From Alphaproteobacteria bacterium (GTDB lineage: Bacteria; Pseudomonadota; Alphaproteobacteria; UBA9655): DNA of 64,000 nucleotides. The DNA lies in NCBI GenBank assembly GCA_020049895.1, contig JAGVLE010000025.1, forward strand, positions 1-64,000. The letters are read 5' to 3'. Shown in pieces: positions 43,358 through 52,379 of this stretch (position 1 is its first letter; each line of letters starts with the position of its first letter). The notes below the pieces were generated by a model. The model had not been told where the DNA came from. It did no database searches and worked only from the letters and a program-made list of their open reading frames with translations. Made by a program: the position numbers and the translations under genes.

Positions 43358-44845
43358 CCCAATAGTTCTTTCTTCCTTGTGTAGCCTTTTCTCAAAGGGA
43401 GTTATAACACGATTGACGAGTTGTTTTATTGAGTTCAGACTTGCCCCTGGCTTTAACGCTTTTTCAAAAGCATAGTACGTAGATAAATCATTTTTTTTCA
43501 ACCATGCAAAGCTTTCTCTTGGCCCAAGATAGTAAAAATTACGTAGCGTGAAATAATGCCCTAGCAAGCTAGAGAGCAAACGATACTGATAGTAATATCC
43601 AGCTAAAGTATTATCGATTTTCAAAAAGGTTGTTTTGATTTCATCAACAACTTGTTGTTTTAAGCTATCGGGTAGATTAAATCCACGATCATATATTTTT
43701 TTGAAATGTTGAATGAATTGATCACCAAAATGGTCTTTTTGACATAATATTACATTGCCCTTCACAAAACCTAAGACCATACTTGGATACATATCTTTTA
43801 AAACTTCATCAGGATAGAAATGAATATCAAGAGATGCACCTTTAAAAAGATCATATTTACTTTCCTCTGGTGTCCCTAACCCGCGAAAAGCTATAATGTC
43901 ATAATCACTATTGTCCTTGGCTTCTCCTCTGGCACGAGATCCATATAAGATAATTGTATGGGCTCCATAAGTGGTTCGAATATGGTGCTCAATATGGGGT
44001 AGCAAGGGATCTTGTGAGGGAGTCATCTGTTTTTTAACTTGAGGGTTTCTGCTAAACTTAGCCCCTGTTATTTGTGCAAATAGTATTTGTAAGTTCTTAA
44101 TGCTTGCGTAGGGATCCATAGCTTTAGTAAAGACTGCATAAGTTAAAGGATCATTTTTCTCAAGCCAGGCTAAGCTCTTTCTAGGACCTTTATAGGGAAG
44201 ATCGTGTATCGGAAAATATTCTTTAAGGCTCAACACTAAAAATATATTTCTGTAAAAGTGTTCCCTTATTTTATTGTCTCCGGCCCGCTTTAAACTCATC
44301 TCCAATGAGGAACAACTGTTTTCTTTTGTTTTAGAGGGTTTACTCTTAGTACGATAAAAATTTTTTTTCGCATCATTAATAAATTTTTCACCTACATCAT
44401 GTGATTGGTAGAGAATAATGGCTTCTTCCCAGAAAAAAGGTGCAGGAAGATTTTCGCCGTCATCTTCATCTTCAATTTTTTGTGGAAAAAGAGAAATATC
44501 TAAGCGATTTCCCTTAAAAAATTCTATGTGCTTCTGAGATTCTACCGATTTTAAAACTCCAATGATGTCATAATCACTTTTATCACTGGCGGTTCCTCTG
44601 GCACGAGACCCATAGAGTATTACTGCAGAAACACCGTATTTTTCTCGTACATGGTGAATAATATCGAGCAAAAGAGGATTGTCTAAAATAGCCTGTTGAG
44701 TCGTAGGAGATCCATATGCTCTTTCCAAAGTGGATACTGATGTTTGACAAAATCCACACTGGGGAACAAGGAAAAGAGCAAAGAGTGTAAAAAAAGAAAT
44801 AAAGAAGATGTGCATGAGGATTGTTTCCATACACGTATAAATCAT
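43346..44845 (-). CDS. exported protein with two tandem nucleotidyltransferase modules
   Basis: About 499 aa from ATG 44845 (other Met at 44830 and 44815; frame open to 44971). A hydrophobic signal segment (about 11-33) is followed by two repeats of one module. Each has a minimal nucleotidyltransferase domain with GSRARG, S-D-Y-D and a third Asp: residues 79-84, 91/93 and 116 in the first; 302-307, 314/316 and 340 in the second. All metal-binding Asp are kept in both. Each is followed by a helical part containing GPR-x-S-x-AWL-x-KND. Minimal nucleotidyltransferases act in the cytoplasm on antibiotics, RNA or proteins; an export signal on a double one is odd. It follows a small secreted-peptide gene on the same strand. 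Confidence 0.75.
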   Translation of the reverse strand: MIYTCMETILMHIFFISFFTLFALFLVPQCGFCQTSVSTLERAYGSPTTQQAILDNPLLLDIIHHVREKYGVSAVILYGSRARGTASDKSDYDIIGVLKSVESQKHIEFFKGNRLDISLFPQKIEDEDDGENLPAPFFWEEAIILYQSHDVGEKFINDAKKNFYRTKSKPSKTKENSCSSLEMSLKRAGDNKIREHFYRNIFLVLSLKEYFPIHDLPYKGPRKSLAWLEKNDPLTYAVFTKAMDPYASIKNLQILFAQITGAKFSRNPQVKKQMTPSQDPLLPHIEHHIRTTYGAHTIILYGSRARGEAKDNSDYDIIAFRGLGTPEESKYDLFKGASLDIHFYPDEVLKDMYPSMVLGFVKGNVILCQKDHFGDQFIQHFKKIYDRGFNLPDSLKQQVVDEIKTTFLKIDNTLAGYYYQYRLLSSLLGHYFTLRNFYYLGPRESFAWLKKNDLSTYYAFEKALKPGASLNSIKQLVNRVITPFEKRLHKEERTIGSCP

Positions 44846-44850
44846 TCTGG

Positions 44851-44900
44851 GGCTGTGAGAGGGTTTATTAGATAGGTAATAAACCCTCACTTTCTCAGCC
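44851..44900 (-). other. long hairpin between the peptide gene and the nucleotidyltransferase gene
   Basis: GAGGGTTTATTA (44859-44870) pairs perfectly with TAATAAACCCTC (44877-44888) across a six-base loop. The outer arms GGCTGTGA and TCTCAGCC add seven pairs with one mismatch. It begins at the stop of the 52-aa gene and ends just before the first likely Met of the next gene. No T-run follows on the minus strand, so it may be a processing or attenuating structure within an operon. Confidence 0.5.
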
Positions 44901-45059
44901 TCAATGAGGTTTTTTATTATTTTTATTAGCCAAAGCCTTTTGCAAAGAGGGCTGAGCGTTGGTCTCTGCATCTGATGAGCTCATACATATAGTGCTATTA
45001 GAAATAAGGGAAAATGTAAAAATGGCAATTAATGAAAGATTGAAAAGACGTTTATTCAT
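44901..45059 (-). CDS. small exported peptide, 52 aa
   Basis: Frame from ATG 45059 to TGA at 44901-44903. A near-ideal Shine-Dalgarno AAGGAG stands eight bases before the ATG. The peptide starts MNKRLFNLS, continues through a hydrophobic stretch to about residue 24, and ends with a hydrophilic Ser/Asn/Lys-rich part of about 27 residues (SSSDAETNAQPS...NKNNKKPH). It looks like a signal peptide plus a short mature peptide. No lipobox. Family unknown. It is immediately upstream of the exported nucleotidyltransferase gene, separated by a strong hairpin, so the two probably form one unit. The upstream stretch 45060-45309 has no other gene. Confidence 0.6.
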   Translation of the reverse strand: MNKRLFNLSLIAIFTFSLISNSTICMSSSDAETNAQPSLQKALANKNNKKPH

Positions 45060-45309
45060 GTTGTTTCTCCTTAAGAATTGAATTTTTTCTTTCTTGATGG
45101 TTTTATAATAGACTAAGAAAAGTAAAAAAAAAATTAATGAGCGGTAATTTTTTTGCTCACCCTTATGAATAAAAGAAGGTTGATGTTTGTGGGGGTAAAA
45201 GAAATACGAGGATAAGGAGGCCGCCCACCAACTTTTCCATCATTCCTATAGAAAGCCAATGGGCAGTTTAAAAAGCTCGTTATAAAATTTTTAAAGAAAG
45301 AGCTTGCTT

Positions 45310-46995
45310 TTATTCCTCTACTCGTCGGCGGAATTTAGTAATGATTTGATCAATTTCATCCCCGGGAACTTCCATTAAATTTAAGACAGATCCGGCCAAT
45401 TGAATTGTGGGTTCTACGGTTTCGGGGACGACGAGATGAGCACCTGAATTTGCTAATTTATCCCGATGTTTATGATCTTTGATTCTTACGCATACAGGAA
45501 TATCTGGGAAATAACGACGCACTATCGTAACCGCACGAACAGAAGACGGGACATGATTGAGGGTGATGACAATTGCTTTTGCATTTTCAGCTCCAATAGC
45601 CTTAAGAACCTCAACATTTTTCACATCCCCGTAAAAAACAGGGCGCCCCTGTGCACGTCCTTCCGCAATTCGGTTCATGTCTACATCCACCGCTACGTAA
45701 TGGATAAGGCGAGCATCCAAAATATCAGCCAACATTTGGCCAACTCGCCCAAAGCCAGCGATAATAATATGATTCTTTAGAACATCTTCCCCTTCAGGAG
45801 GAGAAAGATGCGGCAATCCAGGTACTTCTCTGATCTGGAATTTATCCTCGAGTTGCTTCCCGAGGAAGGCTAAGAGAGGAGTTAGCGCCATGGAAAGAGT
45901 TACGACAAGAAATAAAAGACTTAAGGTTTCGGGAGAGAGAAGTTTTTCAGCAACCGAAGGCGAAAAAATAACGAAAACAAATTCTCCACCCCCTGCGAGC
46001 AAAAGAGCGACTCTTAGGCTTGTGAAGTTGCCTAGTTTGAATATCCGTGCGATTCCAAAGACAAGAAATGCCTTTATCACCACCACAAGGCTGAGAAAAA
46101 GCATGACTGTCGAGAAATTGTTGAACAATGTTTCAATATCAATTTCCATTCCCACAGAGATAAAAAATATTCCTAGCAACAACCCGCGGAAGGGCTGGAT
46201 GTCAGCTTCCACCTGATGGCGGTATTCTGTTTCTGCGAGGAGAATTCCGGCTAAAAATGCTCCCAATTCCATAGAGAGGCCAAGCGTATCCGTGATATAG
46301 CCCATCCCTAGAACAAGGAGAAAGGTTGTCCCCATGAAAAGCTCAGAATTTTTGTGAATCGAAATGGCTCGATAAAATGGGCGGAATACAAAGCGCCCCA
46401 ATCCAATAATAAGCGTAAGAGCCAAGATTGTCTTAAAGGCTGCGTAGGAAAGCTCTTCAAAGACACTTGATCCTTCTAGACCTAAACTTGTGGCCAAAAT
46501 AAGAAGCAAAACAACCATAAGGTCCTGGAACAGCAAGACAGAAAATGAAACTCGGCCAAAGCGAGTTGCAAGCTCTCTCCGGTCATTTAAAACTTGCAAA
46601 ACCATGGCTGTTGAAGATAAAGACAGAGCAGCTCCAAGTAACACAGCGGCCCCACTGGAAAATCCCATCCAAAAGGCGATCCCGGTAAAACAAGCTCCCG
46701 TCAAAAGAACCTGCGGGAGACCAATCCCGAAAACATGCTTTTGGAGGCTTTTTAAGCGTTGGAAAGGTAAGTCCAGACCTAAAGTGAACAAAAGGGCGAT
46801 GACGCCTAGTTCTCCCAAAAAGTGCGTTTCTTGAGGATTTGAAATGATATTAAGAACATGTGGGCCAATAAATATCCCTGCTACTAAATAGCCTAAGATA
46901 GAGCTTATATTGAAGCGCTGGAAGAGGAATAAGATACCAACAGCAGTCATAAGGAAGGCAAGGATGTTGTACAAATAAAGTTCCTCAATAAGCAT
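45310..46995 (-). CDS. CPA2-family monovalent cation:proton antiporter with RCK (TrkA-N) domain
   Basis: About 561 aa from ATG 46995; an upstream Met at 47040 is possible. Residues about 5-380 form 12-13 helices of a KefB/YbaL-type Na+(K+)/H+ exchanger with GYLVAGIFIGPHVL, LLFTLGLDL and ALSLSSTAMVLQ. Residues about 395-520 form a Rossmann TrkA-N domain beginning IIIAGFGRVGQMLAD. A short C-terminal extension follows, without a full TrkA-C domain. It likely exports K+ (or Na+) in exchange for protons and is gated by a nucleotide. It is monocistronic between two noncoding stretches. Confidence 0.9.
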   Translation of the reverse strand: MLIEELYLYNILAFLMTAVGILFLFQRFNISSILGYLVAGIFIGPHVLNIISNPQETHFLGELGVIALLFTLGLDLPFQRLKSLQKHVFGIGLPQVLLTGACFTGIAFWMGFSSGAAVLLGAALSLSSTAMVLQVLNDRRELATRFGRVSFSVLLFQDLMVVLLLILATSLGLEGSSVFEELSYAAFKTILALTLIIGLGRFVFRPFYRAISIHKNSELFMGTTFLLVLGMGYITDTLGLSMELGAFLAGILLAETEYRHQVEADIQPFRGLLLGIFFISVGMEIDIETLFNNFSTVMLFLSLVVVIKAFLVFGIARIFKLGNFTSLRVALLLAGGGEFVFVIFSPSVAEKLLSPETLSLLFLVVTLSMALTPLLAFLGKQLEDKFQIREVPGLPHLSPPEGEDVLKNHIIIAGFGRVGQMLADILDARLIHYVAVDVDMNRIAEGRAQGRPVFYGDVKNVEVLKAIGAENAKAIVITLNHVPSSVRAVTIVRRYFPDIPVCVRIKDHKHRDKLANSGAHLVVPETVEPTIQLAGSVLNLMEVPGDEIDQIITKFRRRVEE

Positions 46996-47080
46996 AACGT
47001 TCACTTTCTGTTTAGCAGGCAACAGGGAATAGGCGCCCAACTTAAAAAATATATCATAAATATGAACAAAAAGTAAGAGA

Positions 47081-47154
47081 TGGCTGGGGGACCTGGATTC
47101 GAACCAGGGTTGCCCGGTCCAGAGCCGGGAGTTCTACCGCTAAACTATCCCCCA
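47081..47154 (-). tRNA. tRNA-Gln (CTG)
   Basis: Acceptor TGGGGGA/TCCCCCA, discriminator G, encoded CCA. The anticodon stem CCCGG/CCGGG encloses CTCTGGA, anticodon CTG. The T-arm CTGGTTCGAATCCAG is intact. Total 74 bases. Confidence 0.93.
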
Positions 47155-47207
47155 TCTCAGAAGACAGATACCAGGAAATCAGAGGTCAGGAAAGCAGATT
47201 TTCTTAA

Positions 47208-48068
47208 TTAATTAACAAGGAAGGTAAGGTCGATATTAAAGGGAAGAGGAAAATTTTCTTCTCCATGCCCATGTTCTGGCAAGCGGAAGACAGGAATTGT
47301 TGTTTCCCGTGCAAACCGTTCAAGGACAGGATCTACAAGGGATGTCCCATCCTTTTCTTCACCTTCAACAAAATCTCCAAAAATAATGGCCTTCACTGTT
47401 TCAAAAATATGGGCTTGTTGAAGGTGCATCAAGAATCGGTCCACTCTGTATCCCCGCTCACCAATGTCTTCCAAAAACAAGATTTTGTCTTTTGGATTGA
47501 CTTGAAGATCTGTTCCCAAAGAACAGGTTGCCAAACAGAGATTTCCGCCAACAATTTTTCCCGTCAGTGTTTCCATTTTTTTTGCGGCGGCATTCAAGGG
47601 CTGAAGAGAACGAGGACGATAAGAAGAAATTCCCTTTTTAACAACGTCTAAAGTTTCATGGATCGAAGACTCAGCAATGCCTTTCTGAGAGATCTGGGAA
47701 GCCCCGGACGCATGAAGAGAAGGCCAATCCCAGACTTGGTTTAAAAACATATGGAGAACGGAGCCATCACTAAAACCTATAAATAGCTTTTGTTTTTCCG
47801 GTTTTTCAAGAGAGAGCAACTGGGGGACAAGCCGCGTTAATCCATATCCTCCTTGCAGCAACCAAATAATATCAATGGATTGATCCATCAACGCGTCTTG
47901 CAAATGGGCGAAACGCACATCGTCTTGGTGGGCGCATAAAAGATCGTTGCCCAAAAAATTGTCCGGTACCGTAACGCGCAGTCCGTGTGATTCGAAATAA
48001 TGCGTTGCGAGTGACACGTCCTCTAGAGAAGCTGGGGAAGAGGGAGCTATGAGCCGTATATGAGTCAT
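47208..48068 (-). CDS. ldcA: LD-carboxypeptidase (muramoyltetrapeptide carboxypeptidase)
   Basis: Cuts the terminal D-Ala from tetrapeptides in peptidoglycan recycling. S66 family: N-terminal RLIAPSSP, WLLQGGYGLTRL, nucleophile Ser in LFIGFSDGSVL, the Glu in FLEDIGERGYRVDR and the late His in LPEHGHGEEN complete the Ser-Glu-His set. Length 286 aa, cytoplasmic (no signal). The start overlaps the accD stop by four bases, so the two are co-translated, an unusual pairing. Confidence 0.93.
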   Translation of the reverse strand: MTHIRLIAPSSPASLEDVSLATHYFESHGLRVTVPDNFLGNDLLCAHQDDVRFAHLQDALMDQSIDIIWLLQGGYGLTRLVPQLLSLEKPEKQKLFIGFSDGSVLHMFLNQVWDWPSLHASGASQISQKGIAESSIHETLDVVKKGISSYRPRSLQPLNAAAKKMETLTGKIVGGNLCLATCSLGTDLQVNPKDKILFLEDIGERGYRVDRFLMHLQQAHIFETVKAIIFGDFVEGEEKDGTSLVDPVLERFARETTIPVFRLPEHGHGEENFPLPFNIDLTFLVN

Positions 48069-48913
48069 TTAGCCATTAAGACGCTGAGAATATTAATAAG
48101 TTTTTGCCGAATTTCTCTGCGTGGAGTTACCATATCCACCATACCGTGAGCCAGCTGAAAATCAGCCTCTTGGAAGCCTGCAGGGAGTTCCTGGCGGATT
48201 GTTTCTTGTAACACGCGTGCTCCTGTAAAGCCAATGAGAGCCCCAGGTTCAGCAATAGCAACGTCTCCAAGCATAGCAAAGGATGCCGCCACCCCTCCCA
48301 TGGTGGGATTAACAAGAATAGGAATATAGGGAAGACCCGCGTCCTTCACAGATTCAACCCCTATCACAGAGCGCGCCATTTGCATCAACGAGAAAATGCC
48401 TTCCTGCATTCGAGCTCCCCCTGAAGAAGGAAGGGTAATGTAGGCAGCTTTCAGTTCACAGGCCCGTTCAGCGGCTTTTACAAGACCTTCTCCTACTGCC
48501 ATTCCCATTGATCCTCCAATAAACGAGAAATCAAAGGCGGCAAGGACACAAGGATATCCACCTATATGGCCTTCTGCCACAACAATGGCATCGTCTTCTT
48601 TTGTGGTTGCCCGAGCCGTTTTAAGACGGTCTACATACTTTTTGGAATCTTTGAATTTTAAGGGGTCCGCAGGCGCCTTTGGGAGTGTAACGCGCGTATA
48701 ATGCCCATCATCAAACAAGGTTTCAAAGCGCATTTTAAAGGGAATGTGCATATGGTGCCCACAATGTCGACAGACATAAAGGTGAGACAACAAATCCTTA
48801 TGATAAATCATTTGCTCGCAGTGGGTACACTGATGCCAAAGATCATCGGGGATTTCTTGCTTGCGTATAAGCGCATTAATTTTGGGGCGAACAACCGTTG
48901 TATACCAGCTCAT
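48065..48913 (-). CDS. accD: acetyl-CoA carboxylase carboxyltransferase subunit beta
   Basis: Forms malonyl-CoA together with AccA. An N-terminal zinc ribbon has two CxxC pairs (CTHC and CRHC, residues about 28-50). The crotonase-fold core has DFSFIGGSMGMAVGE, SGGARMQEG and NPTMGGVAASFAMLGD. Length 282 aa. The usual downstream folC is replaced by ldcA. Confidence 0.96.
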   Translation of the reverse strand: MSWYTTVVRPKINALIRKQEIPDDLWHQCTHCEQMIYHKDLLSHLYVCRHCGHHMHIPFKMRFETLFDDGHYTRVTLPKAPADPLKFKDSKKYVDRLKTARATTKEDDAIVVAEGHIGGYPCVLAAFDFSFIGGSMGMAVGEGLVKAAERACELKAAYITLPSSGGARMQEGIFSLMQMARSVIGVESVKDAGLPYIPILVNPTMGGVAASFAMLGDVAIAEPGALIGFTGARVLQETIRQELPAGFQEADFQLAHGMVDMVTPRREIRQKLINILSVLMAK

Positions 48914-48992
48914 GACTCTTTTACCGTATTATTGATACCTATCATAAGGGGGAAAGTAGCATACTCAGATCCTGGTTGTCATCTGGCTCTTA

Positions 48993-50552
48993 TTATTCTT
49001 CTTCATCTTCCGGTTCTTCTTCGTTCTTTGTCTTTTCCAAGGCATTTAAAATGCGACGGTCTTGCTCATATTCATCTGGAACGATGTGCCAATGTTCTCC
49101 TTTCTTAAAAACAGTAAAATACGTGACGAACACAGGAAGGGGCTCGGATAATTTTACTTTTTTCGTATTCAACCCATCAGATTCTTTTTTAATTTTCTCA
49201 AGAGGCCATTTTTCAGGGTCGTTTAAGACAAATTCCGCAAGCTTTGCCGGGTCCTCTACACGAATACAGCCGGAACTGAGCGCGCGTTTCGTTTTACGAA
49301 AAAGTTGAGTGTCAGGCGTTCCATGCATATAAATTGAAAAAGGATTATCGAGCGTAAACCGAATTTTCCCTAAAGCATTTGCTTTTCCAGGACTCTGAAC
49401 AATTTTTATAGGGAAATGGCCGCCTGAGTAATTCTCCCAATTAATAGATACTGGACTTATTCTTTCGCCAGAAGCCGTATAGAAGAGATACCCTTTTCCC
49501 ATGAGAGCATTTGGGTTTCTCTTTAATTTGGGGAGCTTGTCTCGCACAGCAATACTCACAGGAACATGCCAGGAAGGATTGAAAATAATGTCCGTTAAAG
49601 GTGCATCAAACACAGGCGTTTTTCGATATTCTTTCCCCGTAATGATGGGCATAAAAAAGACATCATTTTCCCCCACCGCTTTCAAGAAAAAACCAGGGAT
49701 ATTCACCTGAATATAACGTGGAGGAAGGGGGGAGGGGAGCCAACGATGACGTTCTAGACTTACAATAATAGAGTTTATTCTCTCGTCTATAGGCCTATTT
49801 AAAGTTTTCAGAGTCTCTGCCCCTAGCTTTCCATCTGACTCCAATCCATGGAGGTGTTGATATAATTTAATGGAGTCTTCGACCGTCTTATCAAACGTGT
49901 CTCCTTCTTCTGCTTCTGCTGCCAACACTTCTCTCTCAATCAATTGTTTTTTAAGGGTTTTTACAAGGTCTCCCTTATCCCCCATCTCAAGTTTTGTATC
50001 TGTGGGGAGAAGATGCCAGTCTCCTTCTGACTTCTTTTGACGATAATGAGCTAAAAGTTTCTTAAGGCTTTGATATTCCTCATGATCCGGGGCTAAACTA
50101 GCGGCCCACCCGCAGTGGTGAGGAGGAGAAAGATGTTGAATAAGAACGTCTACTTCATTCACAGGCTCTGGTTTTTCGTAAATTGTCTTGTCTACAGCGT
50201 GTGGGTCTAAGCGCTTCCCTTTCATTTCAGCAATATAAGTAAGGGCTAGCAAGGTAAAGGCAGCATCGGCTTCCTTTTGAGTCTCGGGAGAATTCAAGGG
50301 TAAAGACATCAGCTCTTCCCTTAAAGGAAGATAGTTCTCTCCCCAAAGTCCTTCTTCTTCAACACGAGCAAAAACATCAAAAAATGTTTTCGCACAAGGA
50401 GTCCAATCCCCATTTTCTATCCATAAAAGATGATTTTGAAACTGCACATACACTTTTTGAACACGGGGATCTTGCGCTGCATTTGGTAAGGCATGGAGAA
50501 CGTCTAGGAAAAGGTTTCCTATAAAAAGGAGTGCAATAATTTTTTTCTTCAT
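48993..50552 (-). CDS. L,D-transpeptidase with peptidoglycan-binding domain (YcbB-like)
   Basis: About 519 aa from ATG 50552; a TTG five codons upstream also opens the frame. Signal peptide about 1-22 (ending HA-LP). The middle holds a peptidoglycan-binding helical domain (about 210-260: KLYQHLHGLESDGKLGAETL). The catalytic YkuD domain (about 285-440) has FIMPI-like strands and the active-site HGTPDTQLFRKTKR with SSGCIRVED. It makes 3-3 cross-links or anchors lipoproteins. The C-terminus is very acidic (EEEPEDEEE), which is odd. Together with ldcA nearby it points to active peptidoglycan remodelling. Confidence 0.92.
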   Translation of the reverse strand: MKKKIIALLFIGNLFLDVLHALPNAAQDPRVQKVYVQFQNHLLWIENGDWTPCAKTFFDVFARVEEEGLWGENYLPLREELMSLPLNSPETQKEADAAFTLLALTYIAEMKGKRLDPHAVDKTIYEKPEPVNEVDVLIQHLSPPHHCGWAASLAPDHEEYQSLKKLLAHYRQKKSEGDWHLLPTDTKLEMGDKGDLVKTLKKQLIEREVLAAEAEEGDTFDKTVEDSIKLYQHLHGLESDGKLGAETLKTLNRPIDERINSIIVSLERHRWLPSPLPPRYIQVNIPGFFLKAVGENDVFFMPIITGKEYRKTPVFDAPLTDIIFNPSWHVPVSIAVRDKLPKLKRNPNALMGKGYLFYTASGERISPVSINWENYSGGHFPIKIVQSPGKANALGKIRFTLDNPFSIYMHGTPDTQLFRKTKRALSSGCIRVEDPAKLAEFVLNDPEKWPLEKIKKESDGLNTKKVKLSEPLPVFVTYFTVFKKGEHWHIVPDEYEQDRRILNALEKTKNEEEPEDEEE

Positions 50553-50585
50553 TTTTAATCTTGTCAAAATAGACTCATGCTTTTA

Positions 50586-50614
50586 TTGACGACAGCTCTA
50601 GAGTTGAGTATAAC
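50586..50614 (+). promoter_or_regulatory. sigma-70 promoter of rpsT
   Basis: TTGACG and TATAAC are separated by exactly 17 bases, giving a transcript start near 50621 and a leader of about 30 bases before rpsT. Confidence 0.7.
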
Positions 50615-50652
50615 ATGCTTCTAGTAGAGATCGTGTAATTAAGGAATTTATT

Positions 50653-50916
50653 ATGGCACAACATACCTCAGCAATGAAGCGGATTCGTCGGGATGCAAAG
50701 CAAACCGTGCGGAATCACTCTCGTCTTTCCCGCATCCGTACCTTTATAAAAAAGGTCGAAACTGCGCTTGCTGGAAAAGACAAAGTAGCCGCTCAAGCCG
50801 CTCTTAAGCTAGCTCAACCGGAAATTATGCGGGGAGTTACAAAAGGGGTCTTGCATCATAACACCGCAGCTCGTAAAATTTCTCGATTGAATGTACGCGT
50901 AAAAGCTGTATCCTAG
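50653..50916 (+). CDS. rpsT: 30S ribosomal protein S20
   Basis: Primary 16S rRNA-binding protein. An 87-aa, very basic, all-helical protein with [19 protein letters not shown] (split over the first helix) and [22 protein letters not shown] precedes the ATG. Its place before dnaA is the conserved alphaproteobacterial order. Confidence 0.97.
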   Translation: MAQHTSAMKRIRRDAKQTVRNHSRLSRIRTFIKKVETALAGKDKVAAQAALKLAQPEIMRGVTKGVLHHNTAARKISRLNVRVKAVS

Positions 50917-50932
50917 TAGACTAAGTTTACCT

Positions 50933-50966
50933 AAAGGAAACCCTCTGGCAATCCAGAGGGTTCCTT
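50933..50966 (+). terminator. terminator after rpsT
   Basis: GGAAACCCTCTGG pairs with CCAGAGGGTTCC (one bulged A) over a CAAT loop, followed by TTCT. The T-run is poor, so some read-through into dnaA is likely. Confidence 0.6.
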
Positions 50967-51041
50967 CTAAAAGCACCTAATTTATATTACCTTATTATTG
51001 GGAAATACTTTCTCAATTACTACTTAGAATTGAAACTTAGT

Positions 51042-52376
51042 ATGAGTTATTCAGTAAGATCTGATCTTGAAGGACAATGGCAGAGCATTCAAGGACGTCT
51101 TCTTGAAGAGTACGGAGAAGCAACGTATGCTAGCTGGCTCAAACCTCTGTGTATTGTGGATCAGCAAAAAGACTGCATTCGCTTGTCCGCGCCGGATGCG
51201 TTTGCACGAGACTGGGTCAAAAGCCATTATGCAGAACGCGTTAAGGTTATTCTTCAAACGATCAATGATACTTTTTCTCAGTTAGACATTATTTTAAGTG
51301 CGTCTGAGGAAGAAAAACCTACAGTCGATAAACCTATTGTTGATATTACTGAAATTAGCTCAAATCTTGATACCCGCTTTACATTTGATAACTTTGTCGT
51401 AGGAAAGCCTAATGAATTAGCCCATGCGGCGGCGCGTAAAGTTGCAGAATCTACCGATGTTACTTTTAACCCTCTGTTCCTCTATGGAGGCGTTGGGCTT
51501 GGAAAGACTCACCTTATGCATGCGATTGCTTGGCACATTACAAAGTGCCATCCCAAGCGCAAAGTTATTTATATGTCGGCTGAAAAGTTTATGTATCAAT
51601 TTGTGCGGGCTTTACGTTTCAAAGATACGGTTGCCTTTAAAGACTATTTTCGCTCTGTAGATGTCCTTATGATTGATGATGTGCAATTCATCAGTGGGAA
51701 AGAATCGACTCAAGAGGAATTTTTCCATACTTTCAATGCACTTGTTGACCAAAACCGCCAAATCATTATTTCTGCGGATAAGTCTCCTTCTGATCTTGAA
51801 AGAATGGAAGAGCGGTTAAAGTCTCGGCTTGGTTGGGGGCTTGTGGCTGATATTCATCCCACAACCTATGAACTACGCCTTGGCATTCTGCATTCTAAAG
51901 CTGATCAACTTGAAACGGTTGTTCCTCCAAAGGTATTGGAATTCCTTGCTTCTAAGATTTCCTCAAATATTCGTGAACTTGAGGGGGCGCTAACCCGCGT
52001 TGTTGCTCACTCAACTCTCGTTGGACGTGAGATTACTCTTGAATCAACGCATGATGTTCTAAGAGATTTATTAAGAGCGAATGACCGTCGTGTCACCATT
52101 GACGAAATTCAAAAGAAGGTTGCTGAGTATTATAGTATACGTGTCTCTGACATGCATTCTCCCCGGCGCGCCAGAACTGTGGCCCGCCCTCGGCAAGTTG
52201 CTATGTATTTATCAAAAATCCTGACCTCACGTTCTTTGCCAGAAATCGGCAGGAAATTTGGAGGACGAGATCACACAACCATTTTACATGCCGTTAAAAA
52301 AATAGAAGAACTTATGGCCAATGACAAACGGATGTGTGAAGATGTTGAACTATTAAGCAAGATATTGGAGACCTAA
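51042..52376 (+). CDS. dnaA: chromosomal replication initiator protein DnaA
   Basis: Binds DnaA boxes and opens oriC. Domain I (about 1-90) is followed by a short linker. The AAA+ domain III (about 100-310) has Walker [10 protein letters not shown] and Walker B LMIDDVQF. Domain IV has the DNA-binding signature [16 protein letters not shown]. From ATG 51042 the protein is 444 aa; a TTG four codons upstream is possible. dnaN begins three bases after its stop. I see no DnaA-box cluster in the 125-base upstream gap, so the origin is probably elsewhere. Confidence 0.97.
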   Translation: MSYSVRSDLEGQWQSIQGRLLEEYGEATYASWLKPLCIVDQQKDCIRLSAPDAFARDWVKSHYAERVKVILQTINDTFSQLDIILSASEEEKPTVDKPIVDITEISSNLDTRFTFDNFVVGKPNELAHAAARKVAESTDVTFNPLFLYGGVGLGKTHLMHAIAWHITKCHPKRKVIYMSAEKFMYQFVRALRFKDTVAFKDYFRSVDVLMIDDVQFISGKESTQEEFFHTFNALVDQNRQIIISADKSPSDLERMEERLKSRLGWGLVADIHPTTYELRLGILHSKADQLETVVPPKVLEFLASKISSNIRELEGALTRVVAHSTLVGREITLESTHDVLRDLLRANDRRVTIDEIQKKVAEYYSIRVSDMHSPRRARTVARPRQVAMYLSKILTSRSLPEIGRKFGGRDHTTILHAVKKIEELMANDKRMCEDVELLSKILET

Positions 52377-52379
52377 GAT

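Noticed and set aside
50917-51041. oriC upstream of dnaA
   Set aside because: No DnaA-box cluster or AT-rich 13-mers in the 125-base gap; the single TGTGGATAA inside dnaN is probably chance.
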